A stretch of DNA of 60,100 nucleotides from an uncultured Campylobacter sp. (GTDB taxonomy: Bacteria; Campylobacterota; Campylobacteria; Campylobacterales; Campylobacteraceae): assembly GCF_938017775.1 (NCBI RefSeq), contig NZ_CALIIU010000041.1, positions 1 through 60,100 of the forward strand, in the 5' to 3' direction. The notes beneath the pieces were generated by a model. It saw only the letters and a list, made by a program, of their open reading frames with translations, was not told the DNA's origin and did not search any database. Within the stretch, counting starts at the first letter, position 1. Every line of letters starts with the position of its first letter. The translations under genes were made by a program, and so were the position numbers. Of the stretch, positions 9,207-18,139 are shown in pieces.

Positions 9207-9929
9207 ATGCAAAAGAGCGCGATTGAGATACGTGGCATTCCCGCCGCCATTTGGGGGAGCCGCTCGAAAAAGGTTTATATCTACGCTCACGGGCAAGGCG
9301 GAAGCAAAGATGATGCGAAGCTCTTGGCTTCCGTCGTTTGTGAGCAAGGCTGGCAGGTAATTAGCTTTGACCTGCCCGGGCACGGATAGAGGCGGCACGA
9401 GCCCGTCTCTTGCGAGTCTATTTTTTATGATCCGAGGCGCGCTATTTTGGAATTTCGCGAAATTTTATCGTATGCAAAGAAACGCTGGGACGAGGTCGCG
9501 CTGTTTGCCGTTAGCCTAGGGGCATGGCTCGGCCTGCAAAGCTTCCGCGACGAAAAGCTTAGCGACTGCCTCTTCCTCTCGCCGATACTTGATATGAAAT
9601 ACGTTATTTCAAATATTATGCGTAAGGCTAGCGTCAGCGAAGAGCGATTGAAGCAAGAGCGGATGATTTTGACCCCTGCTGGGCAACCGCTTTTTTGGGA
9701 ATATTGGAGTTTTGTTTTGAATAATCCGATCACTAAGTGGGAAACGCCCAGTAGAATTCTATATGCAGAAAACGACGATATGACGCCTCTGAAGATCGTC
9801 AAAAATTTTGCGCAACAATTTGGCTGCACCTTAAACATTATGAAAAACGGCGAACATTGGTTTCATACGCCGCAGCAGCTAGATTATTTACGCAGATGGA
9901 TCAAATCGGCGGTTGAGAATCGGCAATAA
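9207..9929 (+). pseudogene. Alpha/beta-hydrolase interrupted by one amber codon
   Basis: Reading from ATG 9207 (AAAGGAA at 9196-9202) gives the start of a small alpha/beta-hydrolase: AHGQGGSKDDAK (oxyanion region), then FDLPGHG, then TAG at 9387-9389. The same frame stays open to 9929 and carries the rest of the fold: RRHEPVSC, AVSLGAWLGL (nucleophile Ser), AENDDMTPLK (acid) and NGEHWFH (His). In relatives as I recall them the break site reads GHGE, so one GAG-to-TAG change would explain it. All catalytic residues survive, so the lesion is recent, a sequencing error, or read through. The downstream piece alone (a TTG or GTG start near 9447) would lack the oxyanion part. Confidence 0.75.
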
Positions 9930-10404
9930 AATTCTATAAAAGACTTTTAAAACTCGTGCTCAAGCCCGCGCCGATAAAATTCCGCGCGTTTTCGGGGTAC
10001 AAATTTCATAAATTTAAGATGATCTTGATATTTTACCTTAATACGCTTGTTTTATAAGGCGCTTTTCGTAAATCTCAGCTCGCATCACCGTCGCTCAAGG
10101 GGTATGGCTTCAAAGCACACATCTCATAAATTTAACCGCAATAGCATAAATCACGACCGCTATAAATTATAAACTAAAATATGATTAAAATTTTAGCCGA
10201 TAAGCTGTCAATATAAATGCAAAAATGTCGATTTTAAAGCTAAATTTTAAAAAAATACCTATAAAGATGAATTCTTGAGACTTAGCATGTTTTTGGCACG
10301 AGGTGCGAGCCGACGCACGGCTACGCACTTCACTAGTACTATCGCGCTTATGCTGCACGGATGCTTTACGAATCCATAGCAGTAGCGCGATTAAATTTTA
10401 AAAA
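9930..10404. other. Intergenic region without visible genes
   Basis: 475 bases between the broken hydrolase and the minus-strand three-gene operon. The second half (10281-10400) is GC-richer, with a few short palindromic words such as GCGAGC/GCTCGC-like pairs, but no stem with a U-run on either strand. I see no gene or RNA here. Confidence 0.5.
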
Positions 10405-10872
10405 TTATTTGCCTATCCTAAAGCCATTTAGCTTCATATAGGTCGTATCTTTATGAAATGCTTCGCAGCGCTCCCTGTTGCGGTTGATGTTTTCGGTTGT
10501 GAAGAAATAGCCATCACTATCTTGACGCAAGGTGATCGTCGCGCAAAAGATCATATCGTTTTTGGGCTTCGGTCCTACGCCGTAATCAAAGGATTGATTT
10601 AAAGTGACGGTTTTTTCTAGATCGCTATCGCTAAACTGTTTGGAGCCCGTCATGCTCTTTAGCTCGCGAAAGCCCCCTTGATTTAAGTAGTCGCGTTGTA
10701 TATCTTTAAATACGCCTTCAAGCTCGACTGCATAGGCTTTAGCAAGAACCTCATCCTTAGCACCGCTTAATTTAGGATATATTATTTTTACTATCACGAA
10801 GATTATAATAGCTAAAAATATTATCCCACTTACGCCGCCGCCTACTGCCGCACCCTTTCTCATTTTCATCAT
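10405..10872 (-). CDS. Hypothetical single-pass membrane protein
   Basis: 155 residues, family not recognised. A short positive N-terminus (MMKMRKG) and a small Gly run lead into one long hydrophobic helix (about residues 17-32, GIIFLAIIIFVIVKII). A soluble domain of about 120 residues with two cysteines follows, presumably periplasmic. The layout is reminiscent of pilin-like or minor pseudopilin proteins, but no prepilin peptidase site is evident. The ATG at 10872 has AAGGAG upstream and overlaps the stop of the preceding gene by 4 bases, so it is the last gene of a coupled three-gene operon. Confidence 0.75.
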   Translation of the reverse strand: MMKMRKGAAVGGGVSGIIFLAIIIFVIVKIIYPKLSGAKDEVLAKAYAVELEGVFKDIQRDYLNQGGFRELKSMTGSKQFSDSDLEKTVTLNQSFDYGVGPKPKNDMIFCATITLRQDSDGYFFTTENINRNRERCEAFHKDTTYMKLNGFRIGK

Positions 10873-11105
10873 TTTACTCCTTCGTCGATGTCTTTTACCA
10901 AGGCATCTATTTTTTTATTAAGCATAAAATTTTCATAGCTTTTTTGGATATAGGCTTCAAGCAGTTCGCCCGCATCCAGATGATCGCTGCCACGAGTTAA
11001 AATCCGCCAGTCTCTGCCGAAGACCTTTGCAAAGTCGTCATCCAGGCTTATCGCGTATTTCTTCGTCAAAGACTTACTCGTCAGCTGAACCGAAATTTCT
11101 TTCAT
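10869..11105 (-). CDS. Hypothetical 78-residue protein
   Basis: A small, soluble, charged protein with no recognised family. It begins MKEISVQLTSKSLTKKYAIS, has predicted beta then alpha character, and ends in a Lys/Asp-rich helix. The 4-base ATGA overlaps with both neighbours strongly support translation and a shared function with the coiled-coil protein upstream and the membrane protein downstream. I infer a small complex at the membrane, possibly related to envelope or division, but nothing in the sequence proves it. Confidence 0.7.
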   Translation of the reverse strand: MKEISVQLTSKSLTKKYAISLDDDFAKVFGRDWRILTRGSDHLDAGELLEAYIQKSYENFMLNKKIDALVKDIDEGVK

Positions 11106-11362
11106 TTCTCGCCTAAATTATCGCCTGCTAAAATATCGTCGATCTGCTTGCTTAGATCCTCATCGCTCATCTTGCGATATGCCAGATCGTTTTCAAGCGT
11201 GCCGAGTTGCATTCCCAAAGCCTCGTTTTGCGCCTTGACCGTCGCTAGCTCTGTGCGTAGCTTTTCGTTCTCGTCTCTAGCCTCGGTGTATCGTCTAATC
11301 AGCTCAGCTACTTTATTGCTTAAGCCCTCGACCTTTTTCTCTTCGTCAAAGATTGATTCCAT
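11102..11362 (-). CDS. Short coiled-coil protein (ZapB-like in shape)
   Basis: 86 residues, almost entirely one predicted coiled coil (about residues 8-75). It has the heptad pattern and high Glu/Lys/Leu content seen in ZapB-type division proteins and similar scaffolds; the resemblance is structural only. It is the first gene of the minus-strand operon and is divergent from uvrB. The ATG at 11362 is preceded by AAAAGGCG. Its promoter must lie in the 70 bases shared with uvrB. Confidence 0.75.
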   Translation of the reverse strand: MESIFDEEKKVEGLSNKVAELIRRYTEARDENEKLRTELATVKAQNEALGMQLGTLENDLAYRKMSDEDLSKQIDDILAGDNLGEK

Positions 11363-11376
11363 TATTTCGCCTTTTC

Positions 11377-11386
11377 TGATATAATT
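11377..11386 (+). promoter_or_regulatory. Extended -10 promoter of uvrB
   Basis: TGATATAAT (11377-11385) is a full extended -10 (TGnTATAAT) preceded by a T-rich stretch. A transcript would start about 11391-11393, after the first base of the upstream ATG at 11390. This argues that the ATG is not the start codon of UvrB. Confidence 0.65.
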
Positions 11387-11431
11387 TAAATGAAAATATT
11401 ACCCAATTTTGGCTTTAAAAAAGGAAAAATT

Positions 11432-13408
11432 TTGCAAAATTTTAAAATCGAGAGCAAATTCTCTCCGAGTGAGGATCAAGAAAAAGCGATCGAAGGCATC
11501 GTCGCGGGCTTTCAAAGCGGCAACAAATACCAAACTCTTCTCGGCGTTACCGGCTCGGGTAAGACTTTTACCATGGCAAATATCATCAAGCGCCTTGGAA
11601 TTCCTGCGCTCGTAATGACGCATAATAAATCTCTCGCGGCGCAGCTTTATAGCGAATTTAAGGGCTTTTTCCCGAAAAATCACGTCGAGTATTTCATCAG
11701 CTACTACGATTACTATCAGCCCGAGGCCTACATCCCCAGGCAGGATCTTTTCATCGAAAAGGACAGCGACGTAAACCAAGAGCTCGAGCGCTTGCGGCTA
11801 AGCGCCACTGCGAGCCTGCTGAGCTTTGATGACGTCATCACCGTGGCGTCGGTTTCGGCAAACTACGGTCTGGGCGATCCCGCCGAATATAAAGGCATGG
11901 TGCTGTTTTTTGAGATCGGATCAAAATTTAGCACTAAATTTTTGCTTCGCAAGCTCGTCGATATGGGTTACAAGCGCAACGACGATTTTTTTGATCGCGG
12001 GAATTTTCGCGTAAACGGCGACGTGATCGACATCTATCCCGCGTATTTTAACGACGAGGCGTTTAGGATCGAGTTTTTCGGCGACGAGATAGAGGCAATG
12101 TATCATCTAGACGTGCTCGAAAACAAAAAGACGCAGAGCGTCAAAAAATTTATCCTTTATCCGACGAGCCAGTTCATCGTGGGCGAGCAGCGCCTGAAAT
12201 CAACGATCAAAGGGATCGAGGATGAGCTTGAACAGAGACTAAAATTTTTCGAGGACGCGGGCAAGCTCGTCGAGGCGCAACGGCTGAAAGGGCGAGTGGA
12301 GTTTGATCTTGAGATGCTGGGCGCTACGGGGATGTGCAAGGGGATCGAAAACTACGCGCGCTATCTGACCGGTCAAAAGCCGGGCGAGACTCCCTATTCA
12401 CTCTTTGATTACTACGAGAGCAAGGGCAAGGACTATCTCGTCATCGTCGATGAAAGCCACGTGAGCCTGCCGCAGTTTCGCGGGATGTTCGCAGGAGATC
12501 GCAGCCGTAAAGAAACACTCGTGCAGTACGGCTTCCGTCTGCCTAGCGCACTTGATAACCGCCCACTGATGTTTGATGAGTTTATCAATAAAAAGGCTAA
12601 ATTTCTATTCGTCTCCGCAACACCTAATGATTACGAGCTGGATCTTAGCCGCGGCGCCGTATATGAGCAGATATTGCGCCCGACGGGACTACTCGATCCG
12701 CAGATTATTTTAAAAGACAGCGACAATCAGGTTGAAATTTTACACGATATGGCAAAGGATGTCATCGCGCGCGGCGAGCGGATCTTAGTGACCGTGCTAA
12801 CCAAAAAGATGGCGGAGGAGCTGAGCAAATACTATCTGGAGCTTGGGCTTAAGGTCAAATATATGCACTCGGATATCGATGCGATCGAGCGCAACGAACT
12901 CATCCGCGGTCTACGCAGCGGCGAATACGATATGCTAATCGGTATAAATTTGCTCCGCGAGGGGCTCGATCTGCCCGAAGTAAGCCTTATCGCGATCATG
13001 GATGCCGACAAGGAGGGCTTTTTGCGCTCGCGCACGAGCCTCATTCAGACGATGGGGCGAGCCGCGCGAAACGTGCACGGGCAGGTCGTGATGTTTTGCA
13101 AAAAGATCACCGCTTCGATGCAAGAGGCGATCGACATCACCCAAAAACGCCGCAAATTTCAAGATGAATATAACCGCGCTCACGGCATAACCCCGCATTC
13201 TGCGAGCCGCAATATCGAAGAGAGCCTAAAGATCGAGGACGGAACCGAAATTTTAAGAAAGGGTGCCAATCTCGAAAAAATGCCTGCCGCCGAGCGCGCC
13301 AAGATCGTAAAGGAGCTCCGCAAGCAGATGCTCGACGCCGCGGCCGCGCTGGAGTTTGAAAAGGCCGCAGCACTGCGCGATGAGATCGCGAAGCTTAGGA
13401 AGCTGTAA
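11432..13408 (+). CDS. uvrB: Excinuclease ABC subunit B
   Basis: UvrB is the helicase-like damage-verification subunit of nucleotide excision repair; it is loaded by UvrA and recruits UvrC. Visible parts are Walker A LGVTGSGKT, the beta-hairpin YDYYQPEAYIPRQD, the helicase motif DADKEGFLRS, QTMGRAARN, and a C-terminal UVR motif (EFEKAAALRDEI) that contacts UvrC. The frame is open from ATG 11390, but I choose TTG 11432: it has AAGGA at 11421-11425 with correct spacing, gives the standard UvrB N-terminus (M-QNFKIESKF), and lies after the -10 box. The product is 658 residues, normal for the family. Confidence 0.95.
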   Translation: MQNFKIESKFSPSEDQEKAIEGIVAGFQSGNKYQTLLGVTGSGKTFTMANIIKRLGIPALVMTHNKSLAAQLYSEFKGFFPKNHVEYFISYYDYYQPEAYIPRQDLFIEKDSDVNQELERLRLSATASLLSFDDVITVASVSANYGLGDPAEYKGMVLFFEIGSKFSTKFLLRKLVDMGYKRNDDFFDRGNFRVNGDVIDIYPAYFNDEAFRIEFFGDEIEAMYHLDVLENKKTQSVKKFILYPTSQFIVGEQRLKSTIKGIEDELEQRLKFFEDAGKLVEAQRLKGRVEFDLEMLGATGMCKGIENYARYLTGQKPGETPYSLFDYYESKGKDYLVIVDESHVSLPQFRGMFAGDRSRKETLVQYGFRLPSALDNRPLMFDEFINKKAKFLFVSATPNDYELDLSRGAVYEQILRPTGLLDPQIILKDSDNQVEILHDMAKDVIARGERILVTVLTKKMAEELSKYYLELGLKVKYMHSDIDAIERNELIRGLRSGEYDMLIGINLLREGLDLPEVSLIAIMDADKEGFLRSRTSLIQTMGRAARNVHGQVVMFCKKITASMQEAIDITQKRRKFQDEYNRAHGITPHSASRNIEESLKIEDGTEILRKGANLEKMPAAERAKIVKELRKQMLDAAAALEFEKAAALRDEIAKLRKL

Positions 13409-13722
13409 ATCGCGAGACTCGAAACGTACTGAAATTTCGTCGTGAAATTTGCGCGTTAAATTCCACTTGGCAGAGCGTAAAATTTGTGCGCGTAATACAG
13501 AGCGAATTTGCGCGCCGAATACCGTAAAGCAAAACGTGAAATTTGCGCGATCTGCGCGTCAAATACTGCGAGGCAAAGCGTAAAATTTAGTCGCAAAATT
13601 CTGCGAGAGCGGTTTTAAAATTTGTTCGTTAAATTTAGGATAGTTTGCGCGCGAAATTTATACATCATTTTTCTCGTTTTCTCGCTAAATTTGCGCTCCG
13701 CGCCGTTGTCTTCGCAGACGCC

Positions 13723-13748
13723 CGATCCGCAATTTGCGAGCCCGATTT
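13723..13748 (+). repeat. Direct repeat, copy 1 (26 bp)
   Basis: A 26-base block containing GATCCGCAATTTGCGAG. It recurs at 14074-14099 with one mismatch. In each case it follows a stretch resembling the words AGCTTGCTTTGATC/ACTTGCTTTCGATC, which suggests a duplicated segment about 350 bases apart. Confidence 0.7.
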
Positions 13749-14073
13749 ACTCGCGCTTAAAATTTCTACTTTCAGCTTGCTTTGATCTCAAATTTTACTC
13801 GGCGGCGCTTGCGCGGCAATCTGCTTTATAAATTTCAAAACAGACCGCCAAGAGCTTTAAAAATTTCACGGGCAAGCTCTGCAAGCAGAATTTTATAGAA
13901 TTTTAAAAAGCGTAAATTTTGCGGCAAAATTTCGCTGCGCGCCTCTTTGCTTACGGCGCTTTTTGATTCGCGTTCTGCGCGCCAAATCGCTAAATTCGCG
14001 ACGCGCGTCCCATCCTTTCCTAGACGCCAGATCTGCAAATCCGCGCACCGAGCTTTTTGTTTTAACTTGCTTT

Positions 14074-14099
14074 CGATCCGCAATTTGCGAGCCTGATTT
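14074..14099 (+). repeat. Direct repeat, copy 2 (26 bp)
   Basis: The second copy of the block at 13723-13748, identical at 25 of 26 positions by eye. The core GCAATTTGC is palindromic. Confidence 0.7.
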
Positions 14100-14598
14100 G
14101 CGGCAGCCCGCACTACCCTACTCTATACCGCCGCGCGCCTTTACGCTTTTTTCTCGCTTTTTTTGCATGTCTCCGCACCTATCTTCGACTTTTTCCTGCG
14201 CGCCCTGCGTTTAAATTCTGTAGCTTAACTCTCTCAATCCGCAGCGGCTATGAGCGGACATGCGCCCAGACGCCGAATTTTCGCGTGTTTTTTACGCGCC
14301 GTTGTGCGCGGATACTTTCAAAATTTTTCGTAGAATTCCAAGCCTGCCTGCACCTACATTCGCGCCGCCGTCATAAACGCTCGCTTTTAAGGGCACGAAC
14401 GAAGTATTTGCACGGCGCGGGAAATGAAATTTAAACGCCGCCTTGCCAAAGCGTATCTTAGCCGCCGCAGTGCGCCACAAAATTTCAAAAAGGACAACGA
14501 GCTGCGATTAAATTTATCCGCGAGAGCGCGTCATAATGCGCCGATTTGTGCGCTGCGTAAATTTTAAAATCGTCTCTAAATTTGAAATTTTTCCGCGG

Positions 14599-15189
14599 TT
14601 AATACTCCCCACAAAGCTCTAGATTTTCCACGCGCAGCGGTCTTTCACCCTTGAAAATCACCTCGATGCCGAAAGGCTCGCAAATATCAAGCGCGCCCGG
14701 ACCCCAGCAGCCACTGTGTATCGCGCGCGTAAAACGTGCATTGCGGCTGCTCAAACGGCAGATCGCAAACGAGCACGTCAAGCAGCCTAAGCTCATCCTC
14801 GCCCAAACAATACTCGCGTCTAAGCTCGTCTCGCAGGAAGACAAGAGCGTCTTTTACGTACCGATCGATGTCTCGGGCGATGCGCTGCGCGAGCAAGACC
14901 CCTCATCGTCCACATCCGCCGTATCCGCAGACACAAGACAAAACGGCACCTCGCCGAAGCTTTCGCTTTTTAGTGCCAGCTCCGCGTACCAAATAAAACC
15001 CTCGTCTGTCGCGACTTTTTCAAGCTCGCCAAATTTCCAAGCCATTTTTTGCATTTTATTTCTGCCCCATATTTGCGTGTCGTCTTTTAAAATTTTGATG
15101 CCGCGCCCATTTTTGCGCGCCATGTTTAAATCCGCGCCGAAATAGAATTTTACCTGCTTCTTGGCGGACGGGCAATGATAACGAAGCAA
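14599..15189 (-). pseudogene. Frameshifted gene for a small acidic protein (immunity-like)
   Basis: Three overlapping minus-strand frames join into one plausible protein. From about 15189 the frame reads IWYAELALKSESFGEVPFCL up to a GGGG run near 14900. A second frame continues ARDIDRYVKDALVFLRDELR through QWLLGSG near 14705. The first frame then resumes with LDICEPFGIEVIFKGERPL and stops at 14599. Two compensating indels, both beside short G/C runs, would explain it. The parts look like one acidic protein of about 190 residues, of the kind found as DUF2262-type or immunity-type proteins; I cannot name the family with confidence. Base errors in the assembly are an alternative. Confidence 0.6.
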
Positions 15190-15525
15190 ATTACTTTTAA
15201 ATTTTAAAATTCCAATGAAAGCCGCTTTAAAATTTAAAATTTCAAAAGACCCGCCGCTGTCCGTCTCGCGCGGCGATGAAATTTTAATGCCGCGTCTTAC
15301 GGCGAAATTTTAAAATTTTAGCGCGCCGTGGGGATCGCGCGCCGTAGAGACAGCGCACCGTAAAATTTCACGCCGTAAAATTTAAAAGCGAAATTCCGCG
15401 CCGAAATTTTAACTCAAAATTCCACGCCTGCAGCACAGAATTTAAAGCTCAAAAATTCCATCGTGGCGACTTAGAATTTTACTCGCTAAATTTTACGAAT
15501 TTTGCGCGCTTTTAAATCCACAAAT
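15190..15525. other. AAATTT-dense spacer
   Basis: 336 bases upstream of the pseudogene and downstream of the lipoprotein gene, both on the minus strand. It is almost a tandem array of AAAATTT words joined by GCGC-rich linkers (GCGCCGTAAAATTTCACG-like). No gene was seen. Confidence 0.6.
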
Positions 15526-15939
15526 TTAATACGCCTTTACGAGCCGTAAATTTTTTAGATATATGGCGCCGTCAAAAACGCCGCCCCCATTCGGCGCGGG
15601 CCAAGAAATGGCGATTCTTTTCGGCTCCCTGTCATATTCGGGCGAGCAACGATTCTTGGAGCAGTCTATTTTAAATACCTCTTTATCGTTGCTATCAAAA
15701 TCCGTCTGGGTAGAATTTTTAGGAATTTCCAGCGTGTGGATTATACGATACGGCTCGCCCTCTTTTGTGCGGGCGGACGTTATTTTTATTAGCGTATCTC
15801 CGCTGCCGTCCGAAGTCCTATAAACCCCGTCTTGCCCCAAGCCCGCCAGCTCGAATTTTTTCTCCTTGCTATAAAATGCCGAGATTATGGAGCAGCCGCT
15901 AAAAAGCAAAACTGCCGCAAATAACGCAAACGCTCTCAT
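15526..15939 (-). CDS. Small putative lipoprotein
   Basis: 137 residues. The N-terminus MRAFALFAAVLLFSGC is a lipoprotein signal peptide with the lipobox ending at Cys16, so the protein should be lipid-anchored. The mature part is hydrophilic, with beta-rich character and two further cysteines close together (IDCSKNRCSP), possibly a disulfide. I do not recognise the family. It is a single gene on the minus strand with GGAGG-type bases before the ATG at 15939, 24 bases downstream of the DUF711 gene stop, so it may be co-transcribed with it. Confidence 0.8.
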   Translation of the reverse strand: MRAFALFAAVLLFSGCSIISAFYSKEKKFELAGLGQDGVYRTSDGSGDTLIKITSARTKEGEPYRIIHTLEIPKNSTQTDFDSNDKEVFKIDCSKNRCSPEYDREPKRIAISWPAPNGGGVFDGAIYLKNLRLVKAY

Positions 15940-15963
15940 TTTTCCTCCCTAAGCGGGTTAAAT

Positions 15964-17301
15964 TTAGTTTTTAAAACTATGAATAGGAGCCGGTATCTGG
16001 CCGCCGCGGGCGATGAAGTCAGCCGAGGAGTTTTTATTTACGCTCATCACCGGCGCGCTGCCAAGAAGCCCGCCAAACTCCAGCGTGTCGCCCTCTTTAC
16101 CTTTTGGGATTATGCGCACGGCGGTCGTTTTTTGATTTATCACGCCGATCGCGGCCTCGTCGGCTATGATCGCGGCGATCGTCTGCTCGGGCGTATCCTC
16201 GGGGATCGCGATCATATCGAGCCCCACCGAGCAGATCGCGGTCATCGCTTCGAGCTTTTCCAAATTTAACGAGCCTGCGCGCACTGCAGCGATCATACCT
16301 TCGTCTTCGGAGACGGGGATAAACGCGCCGCTAAGCCCGCCTACTTGGTTGCAAGCCATCACTCCGCCCTTTTTGACCGCGTCGTTTAGCATCGCAAGCG
16401 CAGCCGTCGTGCCGTGCGTGCCGACGCGCTCTAAGCCCATCTCCTCAAGCACGCGCGCGACCGAATCGCCCACCGCCGGGGTCGGAGCTAGCGATAGATC
16501 GACGATGCCAAATTTTACACCCAGCCGCTCAGACGCCATTTGGCCTACAAGCTGTCCGATGCGCGTGATCTTAAACGCCGTCTTTTTTACGGTCTCGGCG
16601 ACCACGTCAAAGCTCGCCCCGCACACCTTCTCAAGCGCGCGCTTAACGACGCCAGGGCCTGATACGCCCACATTTATAACGACCTCGGCCTCGCCCACGC
16701 CGTGAAATGCGCCCGCCATAAAGGGATTATCCTCGACGGCGTTGGCAAACACGACGAGTTTGGCGGCGCCAAGATCGGAAAGCCGCGCCGTCTCTTTGAT
16801 CACGCGCCCCATGTCGGCGACCGCGCTCATATTTATGCCCGTTTTGGTCGAGCCTATATTTACCGACGAGCAGACCTTTTGCGTCGCGGCGAGCGCGGCA
16901 GGGATGGAGTTAATTAAAATTTTATCTCCCTTTGCGTAGCCCTTTTGCACTAGCGCCGAAAAGCCGCCGATAAAATCGATACCGACCTTTTGCGCCGCCT
17001 CGTCCATCGCTTTTGCCAGCGGGACGTAATCAGTAGCGTTCGTCGCAGCGCCGATGATGGCGATAGGCGTTACGCAGACGCGTTTATTTACGATCGGGAT
17101 GCCGAGTTCTGCTGAAATTTCATTACCGACCTTTACCAGATCGTGCGCCTTGTCTGTGATTTTTGCGTAAATTTTTTCCGCTGCCTTGCCCATATCGGGA
17201 TCGATGCAGTCAAGCAGGCTGATGCCCATCGTGATCGTGCGGATGTCGAAATTTTGCTCCTCGATCATCGCGATCGTTTCGGTTACGTTTTTGATATCCA
17301 T
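15964..17301 (-). CDS. PFL-family (DUF711/UPF0210) protein
   Basis: A 445-residue member of UPF0210/DUF711, cytosolic proteins with a fold related to pyruvate formate-lyase that are almost always encoded next to an ACT-domain protein, as here (9-base gap). The function is not established. The sequence shows the family's Gly-rich stretches and conserved blocks such as GVSGPGVV, GTHGTTAALAMLNDAVKKGG and CNQVGGLSGAFIPVSEDEGM. The length is typical. It is the distal partner of the pair starting at 17577. Confidence 0.92.
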   Translation of the reverse strand: MDIKNVTETIAMIEEQNFDIRTITMGISLLDCIDPDMGKAAEKIYAKITDKAHDLVKVGNEISAELGIPIVNKRVCVTPIAIIGAATNATDYVPLAKAMDEAAQKVGIDFIGGFSALVQKGYAKGDKILINSIPAALAATQKVCSSVNIGSTKTGINMSAVADMGRVIKETARLSDLGAAKLVVFANAVEDNPFMAGAFHGVGEAEVVINVGVSGPGVVKRALEKVCGASFDVVAETVKKTAFKITRIGQLVGQMASERLGVKFGIVDLSLAPTPAVGDSVARVLEEMGLERVGTHGTTAALAMLNDAVKKGGVMACNQVGGLSGAFIPVSEDEGMIAAVRAGSLNLEKLEAMTAICSVGLDMIAIPEDTPEQTIAAIIADEAAIGVINQKTTAVRIIPKGKEGDTLEFGGLLGSAPVMSVNKNSSADFIARGGQIPAPIHSFKN

Positions 17302-17310
17302 CTGTGCGCC

Positions 17311-17577
17311 TTAGATGTTGTGCATGGCGTCAAATATCGCCGAGCTTTGGATGTTGATTTTAACTTTTAGCTTTTCGCCTAGCTCGTTTAGCTCCTCGCG
17401 TAGAGCCGTGAAGTCCTGCTTTTCCTCGCTGGAAACCACCGCCATCATCGTAAAAAACTCGTTTAAAACCGTCTGGCTGATGTCGTCTATGTTTAGCCCA
17501 AGCTGCGCGAGCTTAGCCGAAACGCCCGCCACAATGCCAACCTTGTCCTTACCGATCACCGTTACGATCGCTTTCAT
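17311..17577 (-). CDS. ACT-domain protein (UPF0237)
   Basis: An 88-residue stand-alone ACT domain: MKAIVTVIGKDKVGIVAGVS, then LGLNIDDISQTVLNEFF. ACT domains bind small ligands, often amino acids, and regulate partner enzymes. The adjacent UPF0210 protein is the obvious partner. The start has AAGGAG immediately upstream (17583-17588 on the minus strand). Confidence 0.93.
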   Translation of the reverse strand: MKAIVTVIGKDKVGIVAGVSAKLAQLGLNIDDISQTVLNEFFTMMAVVSSEEKQDFTALREELNELGEKLKVKINIQSSAIFDAMHNI

Positions 17578-17628
17578 TCTTACTCCTTTTTAAAATTTAG
17601 CGTTTTTGAGCGCGGAAGCCTTTTAAAA

Positions 17629-18129
17629 CTACTGAATTTTGCCGCCGTTTGAAATTATTAGCGCAAACACAATTGCGACAAAAGCGTAAAATATTACCGC
17701 GAGCCATATCGCCCATCTATTCACGCCGCCGCCCCGTCTTAGGGCTTCGTCGTCCTGCTTATCTAACAATGAAACAAAACTATCGCAAACGTAATATTTC
17801 GCCATAGTCCCGCTACTGACGCTAATCGCCGTTCCTATAGTTCTATCATGTCCATCCAAAAACGGAACGAAGCAAGAAATTACCATAACGGCAAATAGGG
17901 CTGCGGCAATTTTATACTCCTTGCGGTACAGAAAAAAGAACAGCGTACCGAAAAATCCCCACCAGCTCCACGTACTTACGTAATTTAACTCGCGCTGCTT
18001 GCCCGCGGCGAAAAATTTCTCGCAGGCACGTGCGTAAATTTCAACCTTACTAGGAGTTTGCAAGAAAATTTCCAGCTTCTGCCGAAGCAGCTTGCCGTCA
18101 GATAAAATTTCTCTAGCGTAATCCGTCAT
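17629..18129 (-). CDS. Hypothetical membrane protein (DUF2628-like)
   Basis: 166 residues. A charged cytoplasmic N-terminal 50 residues is followed by YVSTWSWWGFFGTLFFFLYRKEYK and at least two more hydrophobic segments (about 75-92 and 143-162). The aromatic W-W-FF..LYRK.Y motif is characteristic of DUF2628-type small membrane proteins; the assignment is from memory and tentative. It lies between trpS and the ACT gene on the same strand with short gaps, so it is probably in the same transcript. Confidence 0.75.
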   Translation of the reverse strand: MTDYAREILSDGKLLRQKLEIFLQTPSKVEIYARACEKFFAAGKQRELNYVSTWSWWGFFGTLFFFLYRKEYKIAAALFAVMVISCFVPFLDGHDRTIGTAISVSSGTMAKYYVCDSFVSLLDKQDDEALRRGGGVNRWAIWLAVIFYAFVAIVFALIISNGGKIQ

Positions 18130-18139
18130 CTCACTCTCC

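Larger units (their letters stand above)
13409..14598. other. Long gene-free repeat-rich region
   Basis: About 1.2 kb after uvrB with no convincing gene. The first 200 bases are near-repeats of GCGTAAAATTT/GCGCGAAATTT. The middle contains short open frames without ribosome sites or domains (for example 13622-13831). A 26-base direct repeat is listed separately. The composition looks like decayed coding sequence mixed with AAATTT repeats. Confidence 0.55.

Noticed and set aside
10281..10400. Possible tRNA or small RNA in the GC-richer half of the spacer
   Set aside because: No cloverleaf, no TTCGA loop with matching stem, no terminator.
13622..13831. 69-codon frame with a hydrophobic start after uvrB
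   Set aside because: No ribosome site; it includes one of the direct repeats; nothing protein-like beyond a short hydrophobic run.
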